This document shows, piece after piece, positions 1-11,302 of a stretch of DNA of 64,000 nucleotides. The DNA lies in assembly GCA_050084515.1 (NCBI GenBank), contig CM114273.1, forward strand, positions 31,372,001 to 31,436,000. The letters are read 5' to 3'. Every line of letters begins with the position of its first letter. Position 1 is the stretch's first letter. Both the position numbers and the translations under genes were made by a program. The notes beneath the pieces are model-generated. The model made no database searches, was not told the DNA's origin, and saw only the letters and a list, made by a program, of their open reading frames with translations. The stretch is from Blasia pusilla. Lineage: Eukaryota > Marchantiophyta > Marchantiopsida > Blasiales.

Positions 1-176
1 CTACCGGGACAGTAGAGGCATCGGTTGGGGGCAAGGATAGTACTATTTTGCATCCTTGGAGTAAATGGGATGTAATGGATGGGTATGTGGAGTTGGTTGC
101 TCATGCTGGTGGAGGAGTTATTTGCTCAGATAATGATGTAGCTAAGGGTGTACCATCTTGTGAGGGGGTTGCGTAG
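1..176 (+). pseudogene. MT-gypsy copy A: 3' end of ORF1 (post-methyltransferase tail)
   Basis: The window opens inside a segment that also occurs at 13061-13236 and 18360-18541, where it directly follows methyltransferase motif X. It encodes a Gly/Val-rich tail (end ..PSCEGV plus one residue) and ends in TAG at 174-176, the same stop found in three other copies. Nothing catalytic is visible in this tail. The element continues to the left of the window. Function of the tail is unknown; it is assigned by position and near-identity to the two other copies. Confidence 0.75.
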
Positions 177-182
177 CAGCCA

Positions 183-1235
183 ATGGCAATCGGCAAACCA
201 AGGCTGATAGGTATGCCATGCCTACACCTAAGGAGATATTTGATGTGGTGGGACAGGTAAATATTTTCAGTACTTTGGATCTTCGGGCAAGATACCATCA
301 ATTGCCGATTCGGGAGAGTGACAAGGCCAAGACAACATTTTGGGGTGTCAACTCTCATGGCAAGGATTGTTTGTACCACTGGAAATTTGTACCCTTTGGG
401 ATGAAGAATGCACCTGCCGAGTTTCAGAGAGTGATGGACAGGATCCTAGCAGGGTTGGATTTTGTTCGTTGTTACATTGATGATATCTTGGTGTTCAGTA
501 ACACGGTGGAGGAGCATCAGATACATTTGCAGATTGTGTTTGAGCGGTTGAAAGCTCGTGGTCTACGTTTGCATCCAGGAAAGTGTAAGTTATTTCATGA
601 GGATGTTGAGTACTTGGGTCATGTGATCTATCCACATGGTTTGGGAGTTCAGCAAGCAAAGGTGGAGGCTATTGCACTTATTCTGCGTCCGGTAGATGTG
701 AGTAGAGTTCGGGCATTCATGGGATTGGCGAACTACTATCAAAGGTATGTGAAGGGATTTAGTGCTATGACAAAGTCTTTGAACCAATTGCTGAAATCAT
801 ATCAAGAGTAGCACTGGGGATATGATCAGGAGAGAGCTTTTGTGGAGCTCAAGGCCCAGTTGGTGGCGACGCCTATCTTGAGGAGACCTATCAGAGGGCG
901 CCCATTATAGTTACACACTAATTGGAGTAGGTTGGGACTTGGAGCGGTGTTGACACAACATGATGATGAGCACATGGAGTTTGTGGTGGCCTATGCAAGT
1001 CGTTCGAATAATGCAGCGGAGTCGCGCTTTAGTTTATATGAGGGAGAGTGCTTGGCAGTAGTGTGGGCTGTGGCACACTTTAGGTGTTACTTGTTTGGCA
1101 CACATTCTACCCTTGTTACTGATCACGAGCCTCTCAAGTGGTCGATGCAGTCTGACAAGCTTACAGGGAAGCTTGCACGGTGGGCTCTTATCTTACGGGA
1201 GTATGACTTCCAAGGTGGTACATAGACCTGGAGTT
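183..1235 (+). pseudogene. MT-gypsy copy A: reverse transcriptase and RNase H
   Basis: Ty3/gypsy RT and RNase H, which copy element RNA into DNA and degrade the RNA strand. After the ATG at 183 there is a deletion of roughly 400 bp relative to the copies at 13243 and 18548 (junction near 188), removing the RT N-terminus. The palm then reads without a break from about 211 to 811 with FSTLDLRARYHQLPI, FGMKNAPAEFQRVMDRIL and the catalytic YIDD at 475-486. TAG codons at 809-811 (Trp in related copies) and 908-910 (Gln in copy B) and a frameshift near 1213 break the frame. RNase H is recognised by LYEGECLAVVWAV and VTDHEPLKW. Dead copy; domain identity is certain. Confidence 0.93.
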
Positions 1236-2013
1236 GCCAACCTTGATGCTGATGGGTTGAGTAGGAACCCATGTACTAGCCAAGAGGATGCAACTGGGGC
1301 TAGATGTCATGGCAAGGTTGATGAGGAGATGGTGCCAGGTTGGCATGCATCAGCCTTTTTATGTTGGTTAGGGGTGGACTCTAGTATGGAGGACCACATG
1401 ACATCTTACTCTAGTCAGAGGGTAGATAGCCAATCTTCAGATTCTAAGGTTGGAGATGGTGGTACGGATCAGCGTGATATTCATGATGATGCATTGGTGT
1501 TGGAGTTCCTACGGACCAGTAGGGTGCCAAGCATAGTGAGTGCCAAGGAGGGAGACCGTGTTCTTCAACGTGCTAAGAGGTATTGATTGGAGGGAACACA
1601 TATTCTCCGTGTGTGGGAGGATGGTAGAGTACGAGTAGTGCCGCATTTGGCTCAGAGGGGGCGCATTGTGCGACATGCCCATGAGGAATTGGGACATTTT
1701 GGGGTAAAGCGTACGTATAGCTTACTCCTTGGTCAGTATTGGTGGCGTGGCATGCATACTCAGGTGCAGAAGTTGGTGTCACGTTGTATGGTTTGTGACC
1801 AAATGAGGGCATCATTCAATGCCCCTACACCACAGTTACACCCCTTGCCTATTATGGGGTTGGGTTACCGTTGGAGTGTGGACTTTGCGGGACCGTTGTC
1901 GTTGATTGTACGACATCATCAATATGTGTTGGTGATGGTGGAGCACTTTTCCAAGTGGATTGAGTTGGTGGCATTACCTGACAAGGCAAGTGAGGGAATG
2001 GCGTATGCGTTTC
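1236..2013 (+). pseudogene. MT-gypsy copy A: integrase, truncated
   Basis: Integrase N-terminal half. A linker (DADGLSRNP at the RNase H/integrase border, then an acidic variable stretch) leads to a TGA at 1584-1586, where copy F has sense codons. It continues with the HHCC zinc-binding domain: His-x3-His in HAHEELGH and Cys-x2-Cys in SRCMVCDQ. The catalytic core begins with VDFAGPLSL, which holds the first acidic residue. The match stops at about 2013 (DKASEGMAYAF), before the second and third acidic residues, where the sequence flips into an opposite-strand copy. Cannot be active. Confidence 0.92.
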
Positions 2014-2310
2014 CCACACTCGCAACACATGTGTGCCCTCCCACCGGAACCGTCTGGCTCATTTTAGGATCCGATCCTGCTCTCTAGAATCCACTGTGCT
2101 CGCGACGCTGCCACTGTGCATGTACTCCAAGACCACTCCATCATCGTGAATGTCTCGGCCACCTATCGTCTCCTCACCGGCCTCTAGATCTAAAGACTCT
2201 CCATCAAACCTTGCCATCAAAGTCTCCACAATCTGGCTCCCCATAGCCAACAAGCCCAAATAGGCTGACGCATGCCATCCTGGCACCAATTATTCATCAC
2301 TCTCACCATG
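2014..2310 (-). pseudogene. MT-gypsy copy B: start of integrase, truncated
   Basis: Opposite-strand copy B ends here in the region between RNase H and the integrase zinc domain. The translated piece contains GGRDIHDDGVVLEY and EQDRILK, matching GRDIHDDGVVLEYLRT and RDRILQRAKR of copy F at 32290-32400. Copies A and B meet tail to tail at about 2013, so the HHCC domain, catalytic core and 3' end of copy B are absent. The junction is sharp and no LTR lies between the two copies. Confidence 0.85.
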
Positions 2311-3827
2311 CCAACGAGCTCAAGTCGCATGTCGCTGACTTGGGCATGGGTTACGGATCAAACCATCTGCATTCTGGTTGAGTGTCCCAGGTCTATATAG
2401 CACTTGGAAGTCATACTTCTGCAAGAAAAGAGCCCACCTCGCAAGCTTCCCTGTAAGCTTGTCGGACTCCATCAACCACTTAAGTGGCTGACAATGAGTA
2501 ATGATGGTAAAGGGATTTCTGAATAGATAACATCTGAAATGTGTGACAGCCCACACTACATCCAAGCATTCACCCTCATACAAGCTATCCTTTGCCTTTG
2601 TAGCGTTGTTCGAGTGACTAGCATAAGCCACCACGAACTCTCTACCATCATCGTCATGCTCGGTGAGCACATCTTCAAGCCCCAATATGCTCCAATCGGT
2701 ATGTAACTGGAAAGGATGACCCCTGATTGGTCTTCTCAATATGGGCGCAGACTTCAATCTTTCCTTGAGCATCTGAAATGCTCTCTCTTGCTCATCCCCC
2801 TAGTGCCACTCCTGATCCACCTTGGTCATCAAGGTTAGCGGCTTCGCAATCGAACTGAAACCCTTGACGTACCGTCGATAGAATTTCACCAATCCCATGA
2901 ATGCAAAAACTCGACTCACATCTGTAGGGCGTGGAATGCGTGAAATAGCCTCTTTCTTCGTCTCTTGCACACCAAGGCCCCCTGGGTATATCATATGACC
3001 CAAGTACTCAATCTGGTCGTAGAAGAACTTGCACTTGCCGAGATGTAGCTTCAACCCATGTGATTGCAATCGTTGAAATACCTCCTCTAGATGTCTCTCG
3101 TGCTCCTCAACCATGGCGCTAAAGACTACGATGTTATCAATATAACATCTAGAAAAATCCAGACCTACCAAGATCCTATCCATAACCCTCTTAAAGTCAT
3201 CCGGGGCGTTATTTAACCAAAATGGTAAGAACCGCCACTGGTACAAACAATCCTTCCCGTGAGGATCGATGCCCCAAAATACCATCTTCTGCATGTCCTC
3301 CAATCTGATAGGCAAGTGATGGTATCCGGCTGGCAAATCCAATGAACTTAAGACCTTTGCATGTCCAATCGTATCAAAGATCTCCTCAAGGGCGGGCATG
3401 CATACCTATCAGCCTTTGTGTGCCGATTGATTGGTCGGTAATCTCCACACATTCGCCTATCCGTCCAATTGCCATACACATCCTTCTTGGCACGCATGAT
3501 AGTGGCAGATGCATACTCTCCATGCGACATCTCCACTAGTCCTGCTCCAACCAAGTCCTGGCTCCTACTATGAATCAGGGCCCTCTCCATGTCATTATAC
3601 CTGTAGGGTCGTCGGAAGATCAGTGTTTTATTCAAAAACTCAATGCGGATCCCTGGACCCTTCAGCGTATCCATATCATGCATACTAAATGCAAAACAAC
3701 TCATATAACTCCTAAGGAATTGATGTATCCGACGCCGCTCTCCTCCTATCAACTTAGGGCCCATATTTGGCTCCCAAGTCTCCGTCGTGACTACGATAAG
3801 ACTCTCGGGCGCGGATGTCAGTGGTTG
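2311..3827 (-). pseudogene. MT-gypsy copy B: reverse transcriptase and RNase H
   Basis: Best preserved RT/RNase H of the family. Reading right to left, an N-terminal region (FRRPYRYNDMERALI, then RRMCGDYRPINR) runs to about 3348. The palm (3399-2800) carries SSLDLPAGYHHLPIR, YQWRFLPFWLNNAP and the active site YIDN (codons near 3140-3151). The canonical YIDD is present in copies A and F, so the last Asp is lost here. FMGLVKFYRRYVKGF marks the connection domain. RNase H (2772-2320) includes LYEGECLDVVWAV and THCQPLKW and ends at QNADGLIRNP. A TAG at about 2802 and frame changes near 3350 break the frame. Confidence 0.93.
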
Positions 3828-3830
3828 CTA
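3828..3830 (-). other. Conserved ORF1 stop codon of MT-gypsy (copy B)
   Basis: TAG on the minus strand at the spot where copies A (174-176), C1 (13234-13236) and C2 (18539-18541) also have TAG, in the local context GTTGCA..TAGCARCCA. In the other copies an ATG follows six bases after the stop; copy B has CTG there. The shared stop in diverged copies suggests a real end of the gag-protease-methyltransferase frame. Confidence 0.6.
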
Positions 3831-5040
3831 TGGTGCAACCCCGTCTCGGACAATAGAACTCCCATCTCCACATGCAGCACCGAACCACGCTCAATGTTGT
3901 GGCTATCATCTCCTAGCGTACTTGCAAAACATCCCCAGAAGTCCAAGGGTGTCTCTCCTGATTACCCGTGGTGTGTCGATCTCCTCGGTTCTCGCCCTCA
4001 TCCACTGCCTCAACCGTCTGGATAGGCATGGGGCTCACCAATGCAACAACTGTGATCTATCGCATCCTCAAACGACGCTACCTAGCTACTCCTAAGCTGA
4101 AAATCCATGTCAAGCAGTTCATGTCCATCGCCTGACCCAAGACATTACGTCGTGATACCTTCGATAGTGACGGTACTGCCGTCACTCTTGTGGGGAATCC
4201 CATCGCTCATCGGCGTTGGGCTCCACCAACCTCTGTACCTGGTCATCCCAAACCAAGCCAGGTCCGGCCTCCTTGAATGCATAGGAAGTAAGAAAACTCA
4301 CCAATGTGGGAAAGGCGGCTCGTGGCATGCCAATCCTATTGACCACAATCAACGGCGGTCGATCATTATGCCTCACTGCCTGTGATCGACGGCCCGGATC
4401 CAATATAGAATCCACCAACAAATCGGAGGGACGCTCCACTCTCGCATAAGCCCTCCGCAATACCTCATGTGGTACCAAGTTGGTCCACCAAAGACATGGG
4501 CAATAAACTCATGAACCCCCACTTGCTGCATCTAACAACACTGCCGGGCCGATCCATTCGCGCACGTGATATGCACTCGTCACCACGTGAGACCTCAAAT
4601 TGCCCAAAATTGGCATATTCTCCAAAATGTATGCTGGAGAACGAGATTGATGCTCCTGTAAATATCGTAAGATCCGCATCATCTCCCAAAATAACCTAGA
4701 CCAAGTGTGAGCAAACCCGCTACCTTGTCCAACACTTGATTGGCCTTGACACGGCCAACCAGCAATGACAAAGTCTATGGTCCCTATCCGCTCCAATTCC
4801 TGCGCCCCCAACAATGAAATGTCCCTCGGTAGGGAACTCTGGTAACCCTGAATGGCGGATACAAACAACAAGTCGGGAAAACGGATGCGTAACAGTGCCA
4901 CATGGTTAAGTGAAGCGCACCTCGTAACATCATCAATCTCCACATATAAGTACTACTGCACGCGCACTCCAACGTGCAAAACAACAGCTAACCCAATGCT
5001 GATCCCTCCAAAGAGATCCAACACTCGAATACTATTCTCT
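3831..5040 (-). pseudogene. MT-gypsy copy B: C5 cytosine DNA methyltransferase domain
   Basis: Catalytic domain of a DNA (cytosine-5) methyltransferase in the canonical motif order. Motif I, the SAM-binding VLDLFGGISIG, is coded at 5024-4985. Motif IV, with the nucleophile Cys in GWPCQGQSSVG, is at 4760-4727. Motif VI, AYILENMP, is at about 4640-4611. A motif VIII-like end WWTNL is near 4490. Motif IX/X, MGFPTRVTAV then VLGQAMDMNCL, is at about 4190-4100. A segment with ILDPGRRSQAV resembles the stretch before the target-recognition region of the DNMT3/DRM group, while PCQG in motif IV is more like Dnmt1 and bacterial enzymes. It lies between protease and RT of the same element. Broken by a TAG at 4953-4955 and at least two frameshifts (near 4500 and 4185). 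The remainder to 3831 is the ORF1 tail. Confidence 0.93.
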
Positions 5041-5747
5041 AGGATGCATCACACAATCGGGATGGTGTCCAAAGGGGTCATAGCAACAATCCTGCCTACC
5101 TGGGGTTCCTCTGACCGGGCACACTCTAGTGCAAATGTCTCACTCCACGTGGTCTGCACATGCTCAATGGCTAAGCTCCTCAGTCAAGCCCCAAAGGGGG
5201 ACCTCTTCTCCACGAACTCATGCGGCTACCATGACACTCTTCTCCATAGAAATGGCAAGAATGGGAGTATCCTCTGCATGGACATGTCCCTCAATCAAAT
5301 CACTAGGCCAAGTGATGGCACTACTAAATGTTGCTAAGGTTGCCATCTCTCCTGGTCGTTGCTCGATCACTACACCTGTGAATTGAATGGGTAATGAGCT
5401 AAGGCGCCCATCACTTCACTACCATCCTGGTCTGTAGGACGCTGACTCCTCTCAGTAATCCACCAAAAACCCCATCGTGTATAACAATGTTCCACCAACC
5501 AAGACGTCGCAGGACTCTCCATCAGTCACTATCGTCTTGGCTCGCACCACGGACTCATATGTAAGATGTCTCGGGCGAATCCTTACCACGACCTCCTGTT
5601 GGGTGATATACTATGTGGTACTTGCTCCACCCAAGGATGTCTGTATCTGGAATGGACAACGCTCCACATCGGTTCTCGTCAAGCCCAATCCTCTGAATGA
5701 CGCTTTCCCCAACATCAGGGCTTGCGCTCCTGAATCCTAGAAGACGT
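5041..5747 (-). pseudogene. MT-gypsy copy B: 3' part of protease and protease-methyltransferase linker
   Basis: Matches 23950-24520 of copy D in reverse. The first part holds the protease region just after the DSGA active site (the GAQA..MLGK equivalent near 5730) and the sequence AKTIVTDGES.VLVG, a conserved downstream segment. The linker up to motif I contains a spaced set of Met/Ser-rich residues with no recognised domain. The retroviral-type aspartic protease gene is split here: its 5' codons lie at 7027-7050, on the other side of a 1.28-kb insertion. Confidence 0.8.
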
Positions 5748-7026
5748 TGTCGTGTCGACAGTCTTTCTTCGAGTAAGGGCAGGCCTTCTAGCTGCGGCAG
5801 ACGCGGTCGATGCAAGATGAATTCTCTGAGAATATCTCCTTTTTCAATATAAAATTATTATGTATACTCTCCATTCTCTCACAACAGGTATCACAAATGG
5901 AATTGCCGAAGCGATCGCTTCTTCGTAACATCGGACCCCAAAATTCCTAATTATAAAATCACTATAAACTATTTTACGCTGTATACGAGGAAGATAGCAC
6001 AACTAGTATTAAACCCTACTTGAGCAGGCCTATTGACGTCCATGGATTGCTATATAAGGACATACAAAGTACAAACCTATGTCCTTCCATATGTGACGAT
6101 AGGAAGGATCACCGGAGTTGGAGATTGAATGACCTGGTTCATGAACGCCCCCCCAAAGTGATAAACTAAATAGCGAGTGAACCACTACCTATCTACAAAG
6201 AGTATCTTGACATGGTATGGATTAAGGAAAGGAAAGTCGGGCACAACTTGTGCTCCACCCCTATCCATGCTTGACAGACATTCTCTACTCTCCTCAAGAA
6301 TGGGTTTTGGCGGAGTTATTCTCCCAAGAGGGGTAATCCACTCTTATTGGGGAAGTAACAAGCCAAAACATTCATTATTTTAGTATGACTAAACTCCGCT
6401 AAGGTGACAAACCTCTCATCTCCACACACGTACACCACAATCTAAAAACCTCTCAAAGAATAGACCATGGTCAAGTTACTCTCCCAAGAGGGGTGATCCA
6501 CTCTCATTGGAAGAGCAAGCAATCCCAAAGTCATACACTCAAGAATGACACGAAAGATCCAAGATGTGGAATAGAAGGTGATGAACCCTTGAAGGTCCCT
6601 CCTCTTTATATACTCACAAGAGACCCACAAGAGTATGAAATAGAGCTAATCTTATCTTGTGCCACATGGCTTCCTCTCAAGGCTTAGCTAATCACATTTT
6701 TGACACAAGTAGATTTCCTCTTATCTCTTCCAAAATATCCTCTTTTACCCACTTGATATTTTCCAAATTACCCCAACTAACCTAGCCATCAACCAAGCCT
6801 ACTTTTACTTTTCATTAAAGCACCAATCTCACTACTTTACTTTTATAAATTCATCTTTTATTTATTACCTCTTTTCTAAAGTTGGGCCCGCATAAAAGAG
6901 GCACCATAAAGAGGTTTAAACTTGGGGATTTTCTTTTCCTAAGCTAATTTACTTAATACTAATAAAACTCTATCTAACACTTAACGAGGAAGGAGTTTAC
7001 ACACTAGCTGATTTTACTATACGACA
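5748..7026. mobile_element. Solo LTR-like insertion in the protease gene of copy B
   Basis: Absent from copy D, whose protease runs straight through this point. The insert begins TGTCGTG and ends ACGACA, an inverted TG...CA pair typical of LTR termini. Its flanks are acgt (5744-5747) and atgc (7027-7030); the uninterrupted copy has acgc, so a decayed 4-bp target duplication is possible. A TATA-like ctatataagg occurs at about 6049 on the plus strand. A motif (ctcccaagaggggt) occurs twice, about 160 bp apart (6322 and 6482). No coding region is seen. Family unknown; the orientation is not settled, since tttatata near 6604 is a second TATA candidate. Confidence 0.65.
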
Positions 7027-7585
7027 ATGCGCTGCGGACTAAAAGCTCTACCTCTGGGACTCATCAATTGGAAGACCTCTCCTCGGTTATCCATCAACAC
7101 AACACAAGGAGAAACCATGGCACGCTCTATCATGGGTTTAGCAGACATCTCCGCCATCCTAGCAGCCATAGCCTACCATGAATCTGACGTGGACGGCCCT
7201 AGCATCCGCTCTAAGGGCACCTCCATCACCTCCTCTGCAATCACCTCCGAACATGATGGAGGAACTCCAACTCCACGCTCACATAGCGTAGCAACCAACC
7301 GAAAAACCTCGGCGAGCGTACTTCCCAACGTCATAACATCGGAAGTAGAAAATAAAGAAGCGCGGTACACAACAATGGCCGTCCCCAACAACGTGCTTGA
7401 CACATGCTCCTCCTAAGCATCAGCAATAGGAGTCGTTGCACTCGCTTCTCCCATCATCCTCCGTGCCTAGACACCAAGAATATCACCAACTCTCCAGGAA
7501 CTCTGATCAAGACCTATCAATGGGGTCCTTGTCGCCTCGGACAACTTGAAAGACTGAGGAAGCCTAGTCTATTTCTTGGCTTTCC
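7027..7585 (-). pseudogene. MT-gypsy copy B: gag-protease linker and start of protease
   Basis: Reverse-strand match to 23400-23940 of copy D. It encodes a low-homology linker, seen as LGTAIVVYRASLFSTSDVMTL and AEVFRLVATLCERGVGV, followed by the residues just before the protease active site (the equivalent of GRAFSLQRVLLD). The reading frame is broken. The linker is shared by all gag-containing copies but matches no domain I know. Confidence 0.75.
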
Positions 7586-9050
7586 CTTGCTATGGATCCA
7601 ACTCTACGGCTGCTCCACACGTCACAATTGCGGCGTCCTCCATCTGGGCAACCCCGCACATCCAACCAGGATCCTCCATATCTGTGGCTGCTCCATATGA
7701 TGTCAATGACCTGGATCCGACATCGGGTAATCTAAATGCCATAGCGGCAATATGTTCTTGTAGTTGATGTATGTGAGCAGCCATCCTAGCCTCACGCCCG
7801 GCATCTCCCTCGACGCGTGTTGGTGGTGGGACTCTACCTCCTCCAACATCCTGGCGGGCAACTCCAGCTCCTCGTCCCCCAACGGGACTACCTGGTGCAC
7901 GATCTCTAGGCCCACTCGGACCGGCTACTCGCTCTAGTGCCCTCTCTCGCCCTCGGTCCAGACGTAACTCAGGATATAAACTCAAACACTTGGCGCGTGT
8001 ATGATCATACCTCTGACAATAGTCACACTCATAACCTCTTGGTGCAGCACCATCTCCTCCTCCATGCTGAGGCACACGTCCGTGACCCTAACGAGTGCAA
8101 TAACGCTGATGATGGCCTCCACTACATGACCAACAAGTAATCGTAGGCGGCTGCTGCTGAGCTGCATATGAAGGTGTAGGTCTCTGTGGCAAGGCCTCCC
8201 GATAACCTCCTTGAGCTCGTGGTGCCACAGTCGACCTATCTCGGGGTCCACGTTGTTGCATAGGTGGTGCAGAAAATTGTGACTGCTCTCGCCCAGAATC
8301 CATGGTGGCTACGCTTTCCTCCGCCATGTTGCGCTCAATGTTCTCGGCGGTCCTAAAAACATCTCTTAATGTAAGGGAGGTGTTCATAAGAAGCACCCCC
8401 TCCTGCACACGTGTCGGCAAGGTTCAGTCCAACATCGCGTACCATGATTGGATAGCCTGACCTCTGTCATCCCTTGAGTGACGTTGATCAACCGACGCAA
8501 GCGATTGTAAGCCTCATGCAAACTCTCACCCGGGCGCCTCTGGAAGTTATGGATGCTCCTCAACTTCTCCATCCGTACCCCTTGGTAGCTGGCCCTCAAC
8601 TCAACGAAGAACTCAACCACAGGGTTGAACCTGGGATGAACCCGACTAGATGGTGCAATTGCTCTAGTGCGAGTGACCCCTCCTAAAACATCACTAGTGG
8701 AAGAGGAAGTAGCCTCTCCTGACTCCTCCTCATCTAGGAACAGCTCCGTGTATGACACATAGTGTGGGTCATAGTAGAGTCGTCATGCGTCAATCTCCTG
8801 GGCATATCTGTGGGAGAACTCATGGTAATCGTCCATGGGGGCCCCCTCTAAATGCTGGAACATATCATTCCATGTTGTAAACGGGTTGAACTCTCTAGAG
8901 TTCCTAGCCCACTGTGAGTTTTACCAACTCCTAAACTCCGCAATGAAGTCACGTAGCTCTATAGTGGCTACAAACCCAAAAATCTACGCGATCCTCTATC
9001 CCGGTCATCCATCTCATACGCCCAATTGGTAGGACCACTCAATGTGTACG
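7586..9050 (-). pseudogene. MT-gypsy copy B: gag polyprotein
   Basis: Gag of the MT-gypsy family, which would form the virus-like particle. The capsid-like region is at 8758-8400 (ELRASYQGVRMEKLRSIHNF, EAYNRLRRLINVTQG). Two zinc knuckles follow: CWSCSGGHHQRYC near 8120 and CDYCQRYDHTRAKC (C-x2-C-x4-H-x4-C) near 8010. An Arg/Gly/Pro-rich tail and IHQLQEHIAAMAFRLPD close it. At least three frameshifts and several stops are present. Copy D (21879-23380) is the same subfamily; copy C2 is a diverged one. Confidence 0.85.
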
Positions 9051-10260
9051 ATGGATCACTAACACACTCCTCTATACGCTCCCCCTTGTCTGAAGATGAC
9101 ATAGTAGGAGATCGAGGTGCTCTCTCACGTGGAGACCCTCAAAACCTCACACCACTCGAGGTTAACTCTCCAGAGCTACTCTTAGGTCCACTACCTCGCC
9201 TCTCAAAATCCCGAAAGGACACCATGATGGCCCTCATGCCCCTCTCACACGATCACTCTCAATCTTGTGAGTAATCACTCAAACTAAACTAGCGGCACTC
9301 AATTTACACTCTCTCACTGAGACGTATGCTGTTCGGCAACAACCAGCGTGGTGCGGCAAATCAACCAATCTATCGTCTCATTGACAAACCATCCTCAACT
9401 CTTGACATCCCACATAGGTCTATGTCCCCTAAACCCATACATCATCGATACTCCTAGCATTAGCACGAAACCCAATATCCCAAATAATTTTCCAATATCC
9501 AAAAATCCCTCAAACGTGCAGGATAAGAGACCTGAATGGGTAACCTGACAATAATGTCGATGTCGCTCATCGGCAAGTACGAATCTCGACCCCAACTTGG
9601 TCGTGAAGACAACTCCTCCAATCAACAAGTTGCACTCCTCTCGTACTGACGCTGCTCAAACCTCCTCGATGTGTGGTGCAGGTCTAGTGGTCTTATGCGG
9701 CACGGAACGGCTACAAATGGCACGACACTCGACGGCATACCCTCCTCAATTAGCAATTCACACGATCTACACCTTAGTGAAGGAGTGGCTCCACGATTGA
9801 GATGGTGCGATGCGGCCACATGCGGCATGGCGCAGCAATTGGCGGTGCGTTGCAGCTACGAGCGTCACGGAACGATACTCGATCATCGTTGAGCGGCTAC
9901 CAATCCCAACATAGCAACATGAAATGAAAACTCAAAAACCATAACGTGAGGTCACCTGCCATCATTGGTTGATGACGAAACTGCAATGACGGTGGCAGCC
10001 AAACCAAAGTACGTGGTGGCGGCGCAAGTCATAGAATCAACGGTGGTCGTGGAAGACCCTCCGCTCCGTAATGGCGACAATGGCAACCAAAGGGTGGACA
10101 ACAGTTGAACACGACTCTCAACAACGCAAGGCAACGACAACGGCCCACGGTGGACGGTGGACCATTGATGGTGTTGGTTGACCGTTGACCATTGATGGTT
10201 GATTGTCGACGGTGACTATGACGGCAATGGCCGCTGGTTTAGGGTTTGAACAATTTAACC
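9051..10260 (-). mobile_element. MT-gypsy copy B: untranslated leader
   Basis: Reverse-strand counterpart of 20881-21878 in copy D. No coding potential is seen. It has short irregular repeats (ACCGTCA/TCAACGGT-type units around 10140-10230) and a stretch rich in GCCGC/CGGC units (9620-9900). The short open frames here are shadows. Confidence 0.7.
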
Positions 10261-11302
10261 CTCAAAATTGCCTAATATTGGCAATTTTGCAAGATTGAAC
10301 ATCACTTTTTGCTTGCAACTCCAAATTGTGCATTGTTTGTTGTAAAACGTGCACATCTTCACGATCCACAACAACATTAAAAAATATTTGGAATCGGACA
10401 TTCGAGTAAAAACTGACAGGGATTGTTGTAAAGCCCAATGTCTCTTCCTCCTACACAAAATTTGGCAGCGCTTCCGCGCTGATTTCTCCCAACCAAAATG
10501 TAAAACATGTGAGAACACAAATCAGCAAGTTATATAGTGCTCTCCAGAACACTACCATGGGGCAACCCGCCCCCATACTCAATGCCTATGAAAAAATTGG
10601 GCATCGCTTCCGCGTGCCACTCTTCCACACGAAAAATCGGCAAAGGAAACATCACAAGTAAGCGGCTCTTGCTCTGGTGAGCACTCCCATGAACCGCTGA
10701 ATGGGGAGTACAATCCCCAACCTACAAAACCAGCGAGTGACCAACGAGCTCCCCCGTGAAGCTCTCTGACTCACTCATTCTCTCTTTGTAAAGTAATATC
10801 CAATCTCTCTCTACACCATCTCACACCATAGCTCTCAAAGGTGTGCACTCTCTCTCATGTCAAACCAAACCCACTCTCCTAATGAGAGGCTTGGGTTACA
10901 CTCACAAGGCAAGGGACCATAACTCCGCCGCGTTATGCCCTGAGATTCAACAAAGATAAAATGAGCTCTTAAGCTCTCTCTCCTTCAGGTATACCCCTCC
11001 CCTCTCCCAAGCTCTCACCATGGTAAGATATGCTCCCAAGTCACCTCCTTGGCTCTTGACTTGATGTAGGAGGTCAAAGGCCACTTACCAAAAATATAAA
11101 GTCGATCACGTACTCAAAATGGCACTTACCTAAAATAGTAAGTTTCTCAATATGGCTCCAAATGAGTCGAAATGAAGGGAAAACCTGCTCTCTCATGTTT
11201 ACCGGGGCCTCAACAAGTCATCCTCGACCTATTGAGCATGTCCTTTGCTACTCACGAAGGCGCTCTACTAGATCTCACCGATCTATCCTAAGAGACATGA
11301 CA
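10261..11302 (-). mobile_element. MT-gypsy copy B: 5' LTR-derived sequence
   Basis: Matches the plus-strand LTR sequence at 26086-26425, 34037-34550 and 20166-20880 when read on the minus strand. It includes the segment with AGGATAGATCGGTGAGATC (11290-11270), the GA-rich block ending in ATCCAATCTC, and the leader part with GGAAGCGCTGCC-type motifs. Homology ends at about 11302, where an unrelated piece of another copy is joined. The exact LTR 3' end and the primer-binding site were not found. Confidence 0.75.
10535..10554 (-). other. Leader hairpin of MT-gypsy (copy B)
   Basis: On the minus (sense) strand TAGTGTTCT and AGAGCACTA pair across a GG loop, with one U-G wobble. It is the counterpart of the perfect 26-bp palindrome at 20561-20586 in copy D. 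One outer base pair differs on both sides between the copies (A-U here, G-C there), which keeps the stem. Confidence 0.6.

Noticed and set aside
4953-4955. Reassigned stop codons or RNA editing to explain shared TAG codons
   Set aside because: Many different stop codons plus frameshifts occur; ordinary decay with one inherited stop explains them. The carrier gene uses the standard code.
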